Shown: positions 23,291 through 29,752 of the stretch, piece by piece
How positions within the stretch are numbered: position 1 is the stretch's first letter
Layout: the number at the start of each line of letters is the position of its first letter
Assembly (NCBI GenBank): GCA_036405195.1
Contig: DASWYB010000071.1
Coordinates: 1 to 29,752, forward strand
Origin: DASWYB01 sp036405195
GTDB lineage: Bacteria > Patescibacteriota > UBA1384 > 2-12-FULL-50-11 > DASWYB01
DNA length: 29,752 nucleotides
Direction of reading: 5' to 3'
The notes under the pieces: model-generated
Told to the model about the DNA's origin: nothing
What the model saw: only the letters and a program-made list of their open reading frames with translations
The model's database searches: none
Program-made: the position numbers and the translations under genes

Positions 23291-25417
23291 ATGCAAGACT
23301 TTCCAAAGCGCTTCGACTCAGCGACTGCTGAACCCCTCATTTACGATAAATGGGTTGCCTCTGGTGGCTTTTCCCCTTCTATGGAGAGCCAAGCAGAAGC
23401 CCGTTCTATTTTAATGCCTCCACCAAATGCGAATGGAGCCCTTCATTTAGGCCACGCCTATGAAATCGCGATTCAAGATACGCTTATTCGCTATTGGCGT
23501 ATGCGTGGTTATAAAACGCTCTGGCAGCCGGGAGCCGATCACGCAGGTTTCGAAACACAGTATGTTTTTGATCGGAAGCTGGAAAAAGAAGGCCGCAACC
23601 GGTTTTCTATCCCGCGCGCAGAGTTGTACCAAGAAATCTATGATTTTAGTATCGCTAACCAGGCCGTGATCCGCCAACAGTTTGAACGGATGGGAGCAAG
23701 CGCTGACTGGTCCCGTTTCCGGTTCATGCTCGAACCTGATTTGGTGAAAACTGTTTATAAAACCTTTAAACAGCTCTACGACGATGGCCTTATCTACCGT
23801 GCCAAACGACCTGTTCACTGGTGCATAAAAGATCAAACGACGCTCTCCGATTTAGAGGTTACTGACCAAGAACAAACAGATAAGCTCTATTATCTTACCT
23901 ATGGGCCGGTTACCGTCGCGACCGTGCGCCCAGAAACTCAGTTTGGAGATGTGGCGATTGCTGTTCACCCCGAGGATGAGCGCTACAAAGATTTAGTTGG
24001 CACGACTGTAGACGTGAAGATGGCTCACCAAACAGTATCATTGCCCGTTATTGCCGATGATTACGTCAACCGCGAATTTGGTACAGGCGCCTTAAAAATA
24101 ACGCCGGCTCATGACCCAAATGATTTCGAGATTGCTCAGCGTCATAATTTGGATCTCCCAATCGTGATTGATCAATATGGCAAATTGACTGATCAGTGCG
24201 GTCAATTTTCGGGGATGAAAATTGCAGATGCTCGTGCGGCAGTTGTGGCTGAGCTTGAATCACTCGGAGTGGTAGAGAAAATTGAAGCCTATCCTCATAC
24301 GGTAAAGGTTTGTTATAAATGTAACCGTCTGATTGAGCCTCGAATCATTGATCAGTGGTGGTTGTCTCTTACGAAACCAAGCCAGTCTAAACAAAAATCC
24401 CTTCGTGATTTGGCTGTAGGGGCGGTGGCGTCCGGTGAAACCCGTTTTATCACCGAACGGTATGAAAACCAGTTCCATAGCTGGATGGAAAGCGTGCGAG
24501 ATTGGCCACTTTCGCGTCAAATTGTATGGGGTATTCAACTGCCTGTTTGGTACGCCAAAGACGGTTCTGTCGTGGTGACCGAAGGCGAAGAGCCGGCCAA
24601 CGCTTCTGAACTTACTCGTGACAGCGATGTTTTTGATACGTGGTTTTCTTCGTGTCAGTGGCCTTTCTCAACGCTGGGAAATCACAATGACGATCTGGAA
24701 ACATTTTATCCCACAACGGCGATGACCCCAGGATACGAACTTATCTTTTTCTGGGTTGCTCGGATGATGATGCTTGGTATTTATACACAAGGCAAGTCGC
24801 CCTACAAGGTGGTTATGCTCCACGGCATTGTTCGTGATGGCAAAGGACAAAAGATGTCCAAATCGAAAGGGAATACTGTCGACCCATTGGCGACAGCCGA
24901 TCAATACGGCGCGGACGCTATTCGCCTCGCTTTATTATATGGTACGGCTCCGGGAACGGACCCTACAGCAAGTGAAGAGAAGATTCGGGGAATGCGTAAC
25001 TTTGGAACCAAGGTTTGGAACATCGCCCGCTATATTACGATGAGTAAGTCAGCAGATGCTAAATCAGAGTTTATACCTGTTACAGACGCCGACCATACCG
25101 TGATTAAGCAATTACATTCGACGATTGCCACTGTCACTCAGGCGCTGGATGACTACCAACTTCACATTGCGCTTGAGTCCTTATATCAATTTATCTGGCG
25201 TGATGTCGCCGATGTTTATTTAGAAAAAACCAAAGACCAACTCCAAAATGAGACCACCAAGCTCACAACAGAGGGGAATTTAGTGTACGTATTAGACACT
25301 ATCCTTCGTCTTCTTCATCCTTTTGCGCCGTTCGTTACGGAAGCATTGTGGTCAGAGGTTATGCCCGGTCAACCACTCTTGCTTGTTAGTCAGTGGCCTG
25401 AGGTTACGAATGGTTGA
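23291..25417 (+). CDS. valS: Valyl-tRNA synthetase, short form
   Basis: Class Ia synthetase charging tRNA-Val. 708 residues against about 880-950 in most bacteria. HIGH motif HLGHA (52-56) after PPPNANGAL, an editing CP1 domain (VRPETQFGDVA, GTGALKITPAHDPNDFEIA), a CYKC cysteine pair suggesting a zinc site, SRQIVWGIQLPVWY, FDTWFSSCQWPFSTLG, and KMSKSKGN (521-528). About 180 residues remain after KMSKS, enough for the anticodon-binding bundle but not for the usual C-terminal coiled-coil arm. The editing site seems intact. No Shine-Dalgarno sequence is positioned for the ATG. The 3' end overlaps the next gene by 8 nt. Confidence 0.96.
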   Translation: MQDFPKRFDSATAEPLIYDKWVASGGFSPSMESQAEARSILMPPPNANGALHLGHAYEIAIQDTLIRYWRMRGYKTLWQPGADHAGFETQYVFDRKLEKEGRNRFSIPRAELYQEIYDFSIANQAVIRQQFERMGASADWSRFRFMLEPDLVKTVYKTFKQLYDDGLIYRAKRPVHWCIKDQTTLSDLEVTDQEQTDKLYYLTYGPVTVATVRPETQFGDVAIAVHPEDERYKDLVGTTVDVKMAHQTVSLPVIADDYVNREFGTGALKITPAHDPNDFEIAQRHNLDLPIVIDQYGKLTDQCGQFSGMKIADARAAVVAELESLGVVEKIEAYPHTVKVCYKCNRLIEPRIIDQWWLSLTKPSQSKQKSLRDLAVGAVASGETRFITERYENQFHSWMESVRDWPLSRQIVWGIQLPVWYAKDGSVVVTEGEEPANASELTRDSDVFDTWFSSCQWPFSTLGNHNDDLETFYPTTAMTPGYELIFFWVARMMMLGIYTQGKSPYKVVMLHGIVRDGKGQKMSKSKGNTVDPLATADQYGADAIRLALLYGTAPGTDPTASEEKIRGMRNFGTKVWNIARYITMSKSADAKSEFIPVTDADHTVIKQLHSTIATVTQALDDYQLHIALESLYQFIWRDVADVYLEKTKDQLQNETTKLTTEGNLVYVLDTILRLLHPFAPFVTEALWSEVMPGQPLLLVSQWPEVTNG

Positions 25418-25967
25418 ATTCCAAGTGCCCCCAACCTACCGGGTCGCAACGAGACTGGCATCGAATGTATCGGTAGCCCCTCGATTGTCGTCTCGATTCG
25501 CGATAATTCTCGGTAGTGTTTTTTTCGGTGGGCTTATAGTTATTAAGCTCATTGCCGGTGCTATATATGCAGAAGAAACTCGCTTATTGCCGAGCGCTGA
25601 GACGGAAATATTACCAACATACCAGCTCACTGTTAAAAAGATGACCAATGTTGAAAAGGCAATGAAATCGGCCGATAGGCTCGTTTCTAAAGGCTACTAT
25701 GATTTTTCTGAATTACTGTACGCGCAGGCTTCTACTCTTGATCCTAACTTACGAGATGCTTCCTATGGATGGGCTTACTCGATTATAAAAAAGCCACACT
25801 TAGCCTCCAAGGATCTGGTGGATCTCCATACTGCTATGAGTCGGGCCGAAGCCGTAGATCCTCTCTATCCTCCTCTTCTCCAGTTAAAACTTATTGTCGC
25901 GACTTTAGAAAAAGACCAATCAACAACCACTGCAACGCAAGCTCGTCTCGATTCTCTCAAGTTTTAA
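25410..25967 (+). CDS. Small membrane protein with possible TPR-like domain
   Basis: 185 residues, unrecognised. The ATG at 25410 overlaps the valS end by 8 nt and has TGAGGT just upstream, so translation is coupled to valS. A cytoplasmic N-terminus of about 29 residues precedes one membrane helix (30-53). The exterior part is helical: VEKAMKSADRLVSKGYYDFSE followed by LYAQASTLDPNLRDASYGWAY and DLHTAMSRAEAVDPLYPP, with the spacing and DP-turns of tetratricopeptide repeats, though this is a visual impression. It may be an envelope scaffold; nothing links it functionally to valS beyond position. Confidence 0.65.
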   Translation: MVEFQVPPTYRVATRLASNVSVAPRLSSRFAIILGSVFFGGLIVIKLIAGAIYAEETRLLPSAETEILPTYQLTVKKMTNVEKAMKSADRLVSKGYYDFSELLYAQASTLDPNLRDASYGWAYSIIKKPHLASKDLVDLHTAMSRAEAVDPLYPPLLQLKLIVATLEKDQSTTTATQARLDSLKF

Positions 25968-26084
25968 TAAATATTTTAACTTCTTATCGTATAGTATTAT
26001 AGCTGTCGCTATAGTACTTCCGATGGAATATGCTATGGTGAAGATGTATTTCAGCAACTCGGTCACGGTAGAAAGGGGAAATCA

Positions 26085-26492
26085 GTGGTACGTCGACTGT
26101 TCATGCTGGCCCTGGTGGCCGGTATCGTTTCTCTGGGTGCGGTAGCGCCCGTGCGTTCACAGGAGAAGGCCGCTCCGGTGAAACGCGACCCGCGGCTAAT
26201 CGCCAAATGGGAACTCTCTAACGGCGCCTTCTTCCGTTTCTGGGATGATGGTGAGGCCGAAAAGGGATATGGACCCATACTGAAGCACGGTAGCTGGCGG
26301 ACCGAGAAGACTTCAACGGGAAAGGATCAACTCATCTGCGTCTGGCGCGACGATGCAGTCTTTCCCAATTCAGAAGGGGTTTACACCCTTTCATCTGACG
26401 GAACTATCCTCACTCTCGACATTGTCGAGGGAAGGGATCTCAAGAAAGAAACACCCCAGCGTGTGAAGTTGGAGAAAGTGGTGAGGAAGTAA
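26085..26492 (+). CDS. Small secreted protein of unknown function
   Basis: 135 residues starting at a GTG, supported by AAGGGG about 8 nt upstream. Signal peptide: VRR, a hydrophobic core to about residue 20, then VRSQ as the probable cleavage region; no lipobox. The mature part (DPRLIAKWEL, FFRFWDDGEAEKGYG, GSWRTEK, LICVWRDD, VYTLSSDGTILTLDIVEG) looks like a small antiparallel beta domain of lipocalin-like or similar type, with a basic end. No function recognised. Two sampled 60-base rows have 39 and 33 G+C, against 23 of 60 in the row at 26641 just downstream. It stands alone with its own terminator, like the unit at 1662-2373; acquisition by transfer is inferred. The 117 bases before it are AT-rich, with several -10-like hexamers (TATTAT, TATAGT) but no clean -35. 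Confidence 0.7.
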   Translation: MVRRLFMLALVAGIVSLGAVAPVRSQEKAAPVKRDPRLIAKWELSNGAFFRFWDDGEAEKGYGPILKHGSWRTEKTSTGKDQLICVWRDDAVFPNSEGVYTLSSDGTILTLDIVEGRDLKKETPQRVKLEKVVRK

Positions 26493-26521
26493 TCCCTCAG
26501 GAAAAGCTGGTGATCTGCATG

Positions 26522-26560
26522 AAAGCCTCTGGGCCGCACGAGCGGTCCGGGGGCTTTTCT
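26522..26560 (+). terminator. Strong terminator of the small secreted-protein gene
   Basis: A 16-bp GC-rich stem (26522-26537 with 26542-26557, four G-T pairs) with a 4-nt ACGA loop, followed by T-rich TTTTCT. It begins 30 nt after the stop codon. Confidence 0.9.
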
Positions 26561-26574
26561 CGTTACGGGTAACT

Positions 26575-26604
26575 TTGCAATCAAGTCATAAAAGTTGCTA
26601 TAGT
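26575..26604 (+). promoter_or_regulatory. Candidate promoter of the PEGA-like/VirB6-like operon
   Basis: TTGCAA (26575-26580), 18-nt spacer, TATAGT (26599-26604), then 6 nt to the ATG at 26611. No ribosome binding site, so a leaderless mRNA is likely. Confidence 0.5.
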
Positions 26605-26610
26605 GAATAT

Positions 26611-27768
26611 ATGTTAAAAGGATGGGGCTCTTATTTTAGTGTCTGTGGGCTCGTAATGGCTTTTTTTATATCGTTATTTTCTCCTGTTCATGTTGTAGCT
26701 GCTGGAGAGAGCTTGTTAGGTTTAACAGCCACCTTAGTACCTTCCGGGAGTACTTCTCAGTTGGTCGTTAGTTTTAGAATTCAAAATTATCAATGGCAAT
26801 CGAACAAAAGATTCCGCGTTTCTGTCTCCACCGACAACCGTACAGATAAAGAAGTTACATTTAAAGCTGGAAAAGGTGGACCAAACTACTCACAAACAAA
26901 TTACACGGTCTACATCGCTGGTTATCGTCCGGTAGCAGGTGGAGCTGGGGTGATAAAAGTTACATTGTCCGATCAAGGTGTCATCAGCCATAGTCCTATA
27001 ACCTCTAGTACTACACGCGTAACCACGCCTACCCCACCGAAATTTCAGGAAGTAAGTGTCTATAGTGATTATTCATCAGCTGCTGGTAAAAATGTGATTT
27101 GGGTTAAGAGTACAATTTTACCCGACAGTTACCGCAGTGGTCTGACGCTACGGGTCGTAAATAAAGAAACGAACGCCCAGTATATTGAGGCAAACAACAT
27201 TACGCAGGTATATGCAAATGCAACCAATGTTGATGCTCCTTCCACTGCTCAGCAAGTTAGATTTACGCTTTATGAGGGCGCCACGGTACTTGATACCAAA
27301 GATGCCACCCTGGGAAGTATCGATAGCCAAGTGGAGATTACCGTAGGTTCCACTCCCCAGGGGGGGCTTGTGAAAGTTTTTCTGGACGGGGTAGACAAAG
27401 GTACCACACCAGTTACGTTACGACCAGACAAAGATACCGATTCAGAGCCAGCTCAACATAAAATTAAAATTACCAATGGAACAGTCGAAAAAGAGTTTGA
27501 CGTTACCTTTGAGGCTAACCATACGCTCTATTATAACTTTACGACCGAAGGTGGAGGGGTTGACGCCGATCCTACTGAAGCCGATAAGCCGAAAACGACA
27601 ACAGCAGGAGCTGCGGGACAATCAAAGCCCTGTAACGAATATTTGGGTTTTTCTTTTGGCAGTGGATTGCAGTTCAATATTCCAGCCTATATTTTGTGTC
27701 AGTTTAATTCGCTTATTCAATTGATTGCAAAAACAACCCAAGGAGTTATTGATGGTCTCCCGCTCTAG
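26611..27768 (+). CDS. Secreted protein with PEGA-like domain
   Basis: 385 residues from the ATG at 26611, which begins a signal peptide (about 1-31, ending VHVVAA); an in-frame opening to 26575 overlaps the promoter. The exported part is beta-rich: an N-terminal region (about 32-130) and a second Ig-like region (140-250), then a PEGA-like repeat near 255-325 (VKVFLDGVDKGTTPVTLRPD), a Thr/Pro/Asp-rich linker and a hydrophobic C-terminus with two Cys (CNEYLGFSFG, PAYILCQFNSLIQLI) that may sit in or on the membrane. Such proteins often precede VirB6-like genes in CPR genomes. Its last 17 nt overlap the next gene, whose AAGGAG lies inside it, so the two are translationally coupled. Function unknown; a surface component of the secretion/pilus apparatus is inferred. 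Confidence 0.7.
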   Translation: MLKGWGSYFSVCGLVMAFFISLFSPVHVVAAGESLLGLTATLVPSGSTSQLVVSFRIQNYQWQSNKRFRVSVSTDNRTDKEVTFKAGKGGPNYSQTNYTVYIAGYRPVAGGAGVIKVTLSDQGVISHSPITSSTTRVTTPTPPKFQEVSVYSDYSSAAGKNVIWVKSTILPDSYRSGLTLRVVNKETNAQYIEANNITQVYANATNVDAPSTAQQVRFTLYEGATVLDTKDATLGSIDSQVEITVGSTPQGGLVKVFLDGVDKGTTPVTLRPDKDTDSEPAQHKIKITNGTVEKEFDVTFEANHTLYYNFTTEGGGVDADPTEADKPKTTTAGAAGQSKPCNEYLGFSFGSGLQFNIPAYILCQFNSLIQLIAKTTQGVIDGLPL

Positions 27769-29752
27769 ATGGCTTCTTAGTGGTTTGTTACTAATTGTGT
27801 TGGGGGTACTTTTCTTCCCTGCCTCTACCCAGGCTGCTCTTGCTCCTGGTACAGATCATCGGGTATGGACGTGGGTTGAGGGGACGAACGGTGTCATTAA
27901 TGTATATAAGGTCGTTCTTGGGCTAGTGGATTTTGTAGTTGTATTGGGACTATTGGCTGCCGCGTTTGCGAATATCTTTAGCTTTATCCCTATAAAGCTC
28001 GATAGTTACAAGGTGAAGCAAGTGTTGCCCGGGCTCATTATTGGTATTGTAATGGCGAACCTGAGCTATTTTATTATGCACCTCTTTATCGAAGTGAGTA
28101 CGATTATAGTTCAGATGATTGGGATTATTGTATCCCAGCAGGTAGGGGACACGATTGGAACGCAGTCAGGGACCGGGTACATTATTACTAAATTATGGCA
28201 AGAAATTCTCGGATCTCTCTTTAAGCTTCCGACCGCATGGGCTGGTTTAAGTGGTGTGGTTACTGCTATTGCAGGAGGAGGTGGGCTTATTGCTGCTGGG
28301 GCAACACTTACTGAAATGCTTGCGGCGATAGGGGGATCCCTCATTCTTAACCCTGCAGGTGGTGCTATAGGTATTATGTTCGGTCTTGTTCTGCTGGCGC
28401 CACTGATTATTGCTTTGATTCTCGCTTTTTTACTTTACATTCGAGGCTACATTCTGATTATCTGTTTTGTTTTATCCCCTCTTGCCTTTTTTTCGCTCGG
28501 TTTTCCACCGTTAAAAACATTTTGGAATAAGTGGTGGACGAACTTTTGGAAGTGGTTAATTATGGCACCTTTGGTGTTTCTTGTTTTGGCAGGGGGTATT
28601 ATTTTTATCCATTTTGCCAATAATGCAGCTGGTGGAAGCCGTAACCTGACGGATTATATTTTCTTTAATGGAGTAGGGATTGGATTCTTAGCAGTTGCCA
28701 TGAAACTGCCATTTTCGTTTGGTACCTTCTTTGGTGCGAATGTAATGAAAGAGTACAACAACTGGAGTAAGCGTGCTGCTAAAACGGGCTGGGATGGAGG
28801 GGTGCGCGGAACGGCGTATATTGGAGGGGCGCAGAAGGCGCTACGAGGACATGCGGGAAGTTGGACAAATCGAGCAGATCTTAAAGATAAATTCGCTGCT
28901 GCTAATGCCGCCGGAAAAGCGGCTATGACTACGGATAAAATTACGAAAGGTTGGCTTCCAAATAATCCTATTCGACTAGCCGAAGGTGTGCGAGCGGGTA
29001 TGAAGGCTCGTCTTGAGACGGCAGATAAAGCTGATGCCAAAATGATTAAAAAGACGGTTACTTATAGGGGGGCAGCAAGTCGGGAGGCGAAATATCGAGA
29101 TTATACAGAATCAAACGGGCATATTAAGGAAGAAACCGATCCTCGAACTCTTGTTGATGACCATATTATAAAAAATGGCGGTGATAAGTTTACGCCAGAA
29201 GAACTCAATAAACTTCTTACTGAGTCGCCAGGGGAGCTCGTAGAGTTACCGATCGTACGACGGGCGGAGCAAGAAGGGGTTGACCTTGAAAAGTTGGCCA
29301 AGCTTATGATTGCTTGGAAACAGTACAAGTCTATAAGTGGCAGAAAGAATATTAAATCAGGAGTTCTTGATCCTCCCTATCCAGGAAGAGGGTCAATTGG
29401 TGATCCAGACTATGTTCCTCCTCGAGATGCTGGTCGAGGCTATAATGCTCTTGTTCGAGATGCTGGCACAGGTAGAATTACCGGTTTTAATCAACAAAGA
29501 TTCATTCAAGGTAATAGTGACGAAGATGTTATGGGGGCGCACGTTGGGCCCAATCATAGCGATGACGGTAACTCTTCTTCGGAAGATGGAAATAATAATC
29601 CTGGCGGTAACAAACCTGCTGCCCCCAAAGGTCCACAGGGGGGTGGATCAGGTGGGAACCAGAGTCCTCAGCGTGGCGTAGAACAAGGTGATTCGTCTCA
29701 TCCTCTGCTATCTCAGTCGTTAGATACCGCTACTCCTTCAGTTAACATCCCT
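27752..29752 (+). CDS. VirB6/TrbL-like polytopic membrane protein, 3'-truncated by window edge
   Basis: An open frame of 667 codons from ATG 27752 to the window end without a stop; AAGGAG lies 6 nt upstream. Residues 1-29 look like a signal peptide or first helix (ending STQAA). Further membrane segments are seen near 54-80, 91-128, 165-200, 206-250, 262-288 and 302-324. The stretch RGYILIICFVLSPLAF (231-246) resembles the core of VirB6/TrbL channel proteins of type IV secretion systems. After residue 330 the protein becomes soluble and charged, then Gly/Asn/Ser/Gln-rich (about 610-650), a long tail common in CPR versions. Coupled to the PEGA-like gene. The VirB4-type ATPase expected next would lie outside the window. 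Confidence 0.78.
   Translation, partial: MVSRSRWLLSGLLLIVLGVLFFPASTQAALAPGTDHRVWTWVEGTNGVINVYKVVLGLVDFVVVLGLLAAAFANIFSFIPIKLDSYKVKQVLPGLIIGIVMANLSYFIMHLFIEVSTIIVQMIGIIVSQQVGDTIGTQSGTGYIITKLWQEILGSLFKLPTAWAGLSGVVTAIAGGGGLIAAGATLTEMLAAIGGSLILNPAGGAIGIMFGLVLLAPLIIALILAFLLYIRGYILIICFVLSPLAFFSLGFPPLKTFWNKWWTNFWKWLIMAPLVFLVLAGGIIFIHFANNAAGGSRNLTDYIFFNGVGIGFLAVAMKLPFSFGTFFGANVMKEYNNWSKRAAKTGWDGGVRGTAYIGGAQKALRGHAGSWTNRADLKDKFAAANAAGKAAMTTDKITKGWLPNNPIRLAEGVRAGMKARLETADKADAKMIKKTVTYRGAASREAKYRDYTESNGHIKEETDPRTLVDDHIIKNGGDKFTPEELNKLLTESPGELVELPIVRRAEQEGVDLEKLAKLMIAWKQYKSISGRKNIKSGVLDPPYPGRGSIGDPDYVPPRDAGRGYNALVRDAGTGRITGFNQQRFIQGNSDEDVMGAHVGPNHSDDGNSSSEDGNNNPGGNKPAAPKGPQGGGSGGNQSPQRGVEQGDSSHPLLSQSLDTATPSVNIP

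Noticed and set aside
25323..25409. Upstream extension of the gene after valS
   Set aside because: It lies entirely inside valS in another frame; the ATG at 25410 has a ribosome binding site.
25407..25417. Possible UGA recoding (as in SR1/Gracilibacteria)
   Set aside because: valS ends at TGA exactly where a coupled downstream gene begins, and the cohesin gene ends at TGA within an ATGA overlap, so UGA acts as stop.
29337..29681. Plus-strand open frame of 114 codons
   Set aside because: It overlaps the VirB6-like frame, which continues through it; no start signal and no recognisable protein features.

Overview
The window reads as a densely coded chromosome segment from a Candidate Phyla Radiation (Patescibacteria) bacterium, most likely of the Parcubacteria group. 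The basis is a combination rather than one marker: a short valyl-tRNA synthetase, a MurE ligase with a reduced N-terminal domain, FemAB-type and CPBP membrane proteins, a surface protein with a C-terminal dockerin-like module, a cohesin-like partner, and the start of a VirB6-like secretion/pilus locus. UGA is used as a normal stop codon (for example in valS and the cohesin gene), so the UGA-recoding lineages (SR1/Gracilibacteria) are unlikely. No tRNA, rRNA, transposase or CRISPR array was recognised.

Layout. 1-1.7 kb: 3' part of an RNase J gene with a strong terminator. 1.66-2.37 kb: a GC-rich single-gene unit for a secreted coiled-coil protein, with its own consensus promoter and palindromic terminator. 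2.4-6.5 kb: ftsK, a RodZ-like transmembrane HTH protein and recA, ending in a terminator (chromosome segregation, cell shape and recombination). 6.5-7.6 kb: CPBP-family membrane protease. 7.6-10.9 kb, minus strand: polA followed by a nucleotidyltransferase-fold protein. 11.0-12.8 kb: typA/bipA, ending in a 40-bp perfect palindrome that serves both strands. 12.85-17.07 kb, minus strand: an overlapping three-gene operon for a dockerin-like membrane protein, a cohesin-like membrane protein and a secreted heparinase/alginate-lyase-like enzyme. 17.1-18.7 kb: two divergent short-chain dehydrogenases. 18.75-21.48 kb, minus strand: femAB-like, murE and nudix genes spaced by 2 nt (peptidoglycan peptide assembly). 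21.5-22.6 kb: tsaD (tRNA t6A). 22.6-23.2 kb, minus strand: PsbP-like anchored protein. 23.3-26.0 kb: valS overlapping a small membrane protein. 26.09-26.56 kb: a second GC-rich single-gene secreted-protein unit with its own terminator. 26.6 kb to the end: a secreted PEGA-like protein translationally coupled to a polytopic VirB6/TrbL-like protein that runs off the window.

The three features most worth attention are the cohesin/dockerin/lyase operon, which looks like a miniature surface enzyme-assembly system; the two GC-rich one-gene cassettes inserted between housekeeping operons; and a recurring promoter arrangement in which a -10 box ends exactly 6 nt before the ATG with no Shine-Dalgarno sequence, pointing to leaderless mRNAs for several first genes while downstream genes carry ribosome binding sites. 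There is no gene-free stretch longer than about 160 bases.
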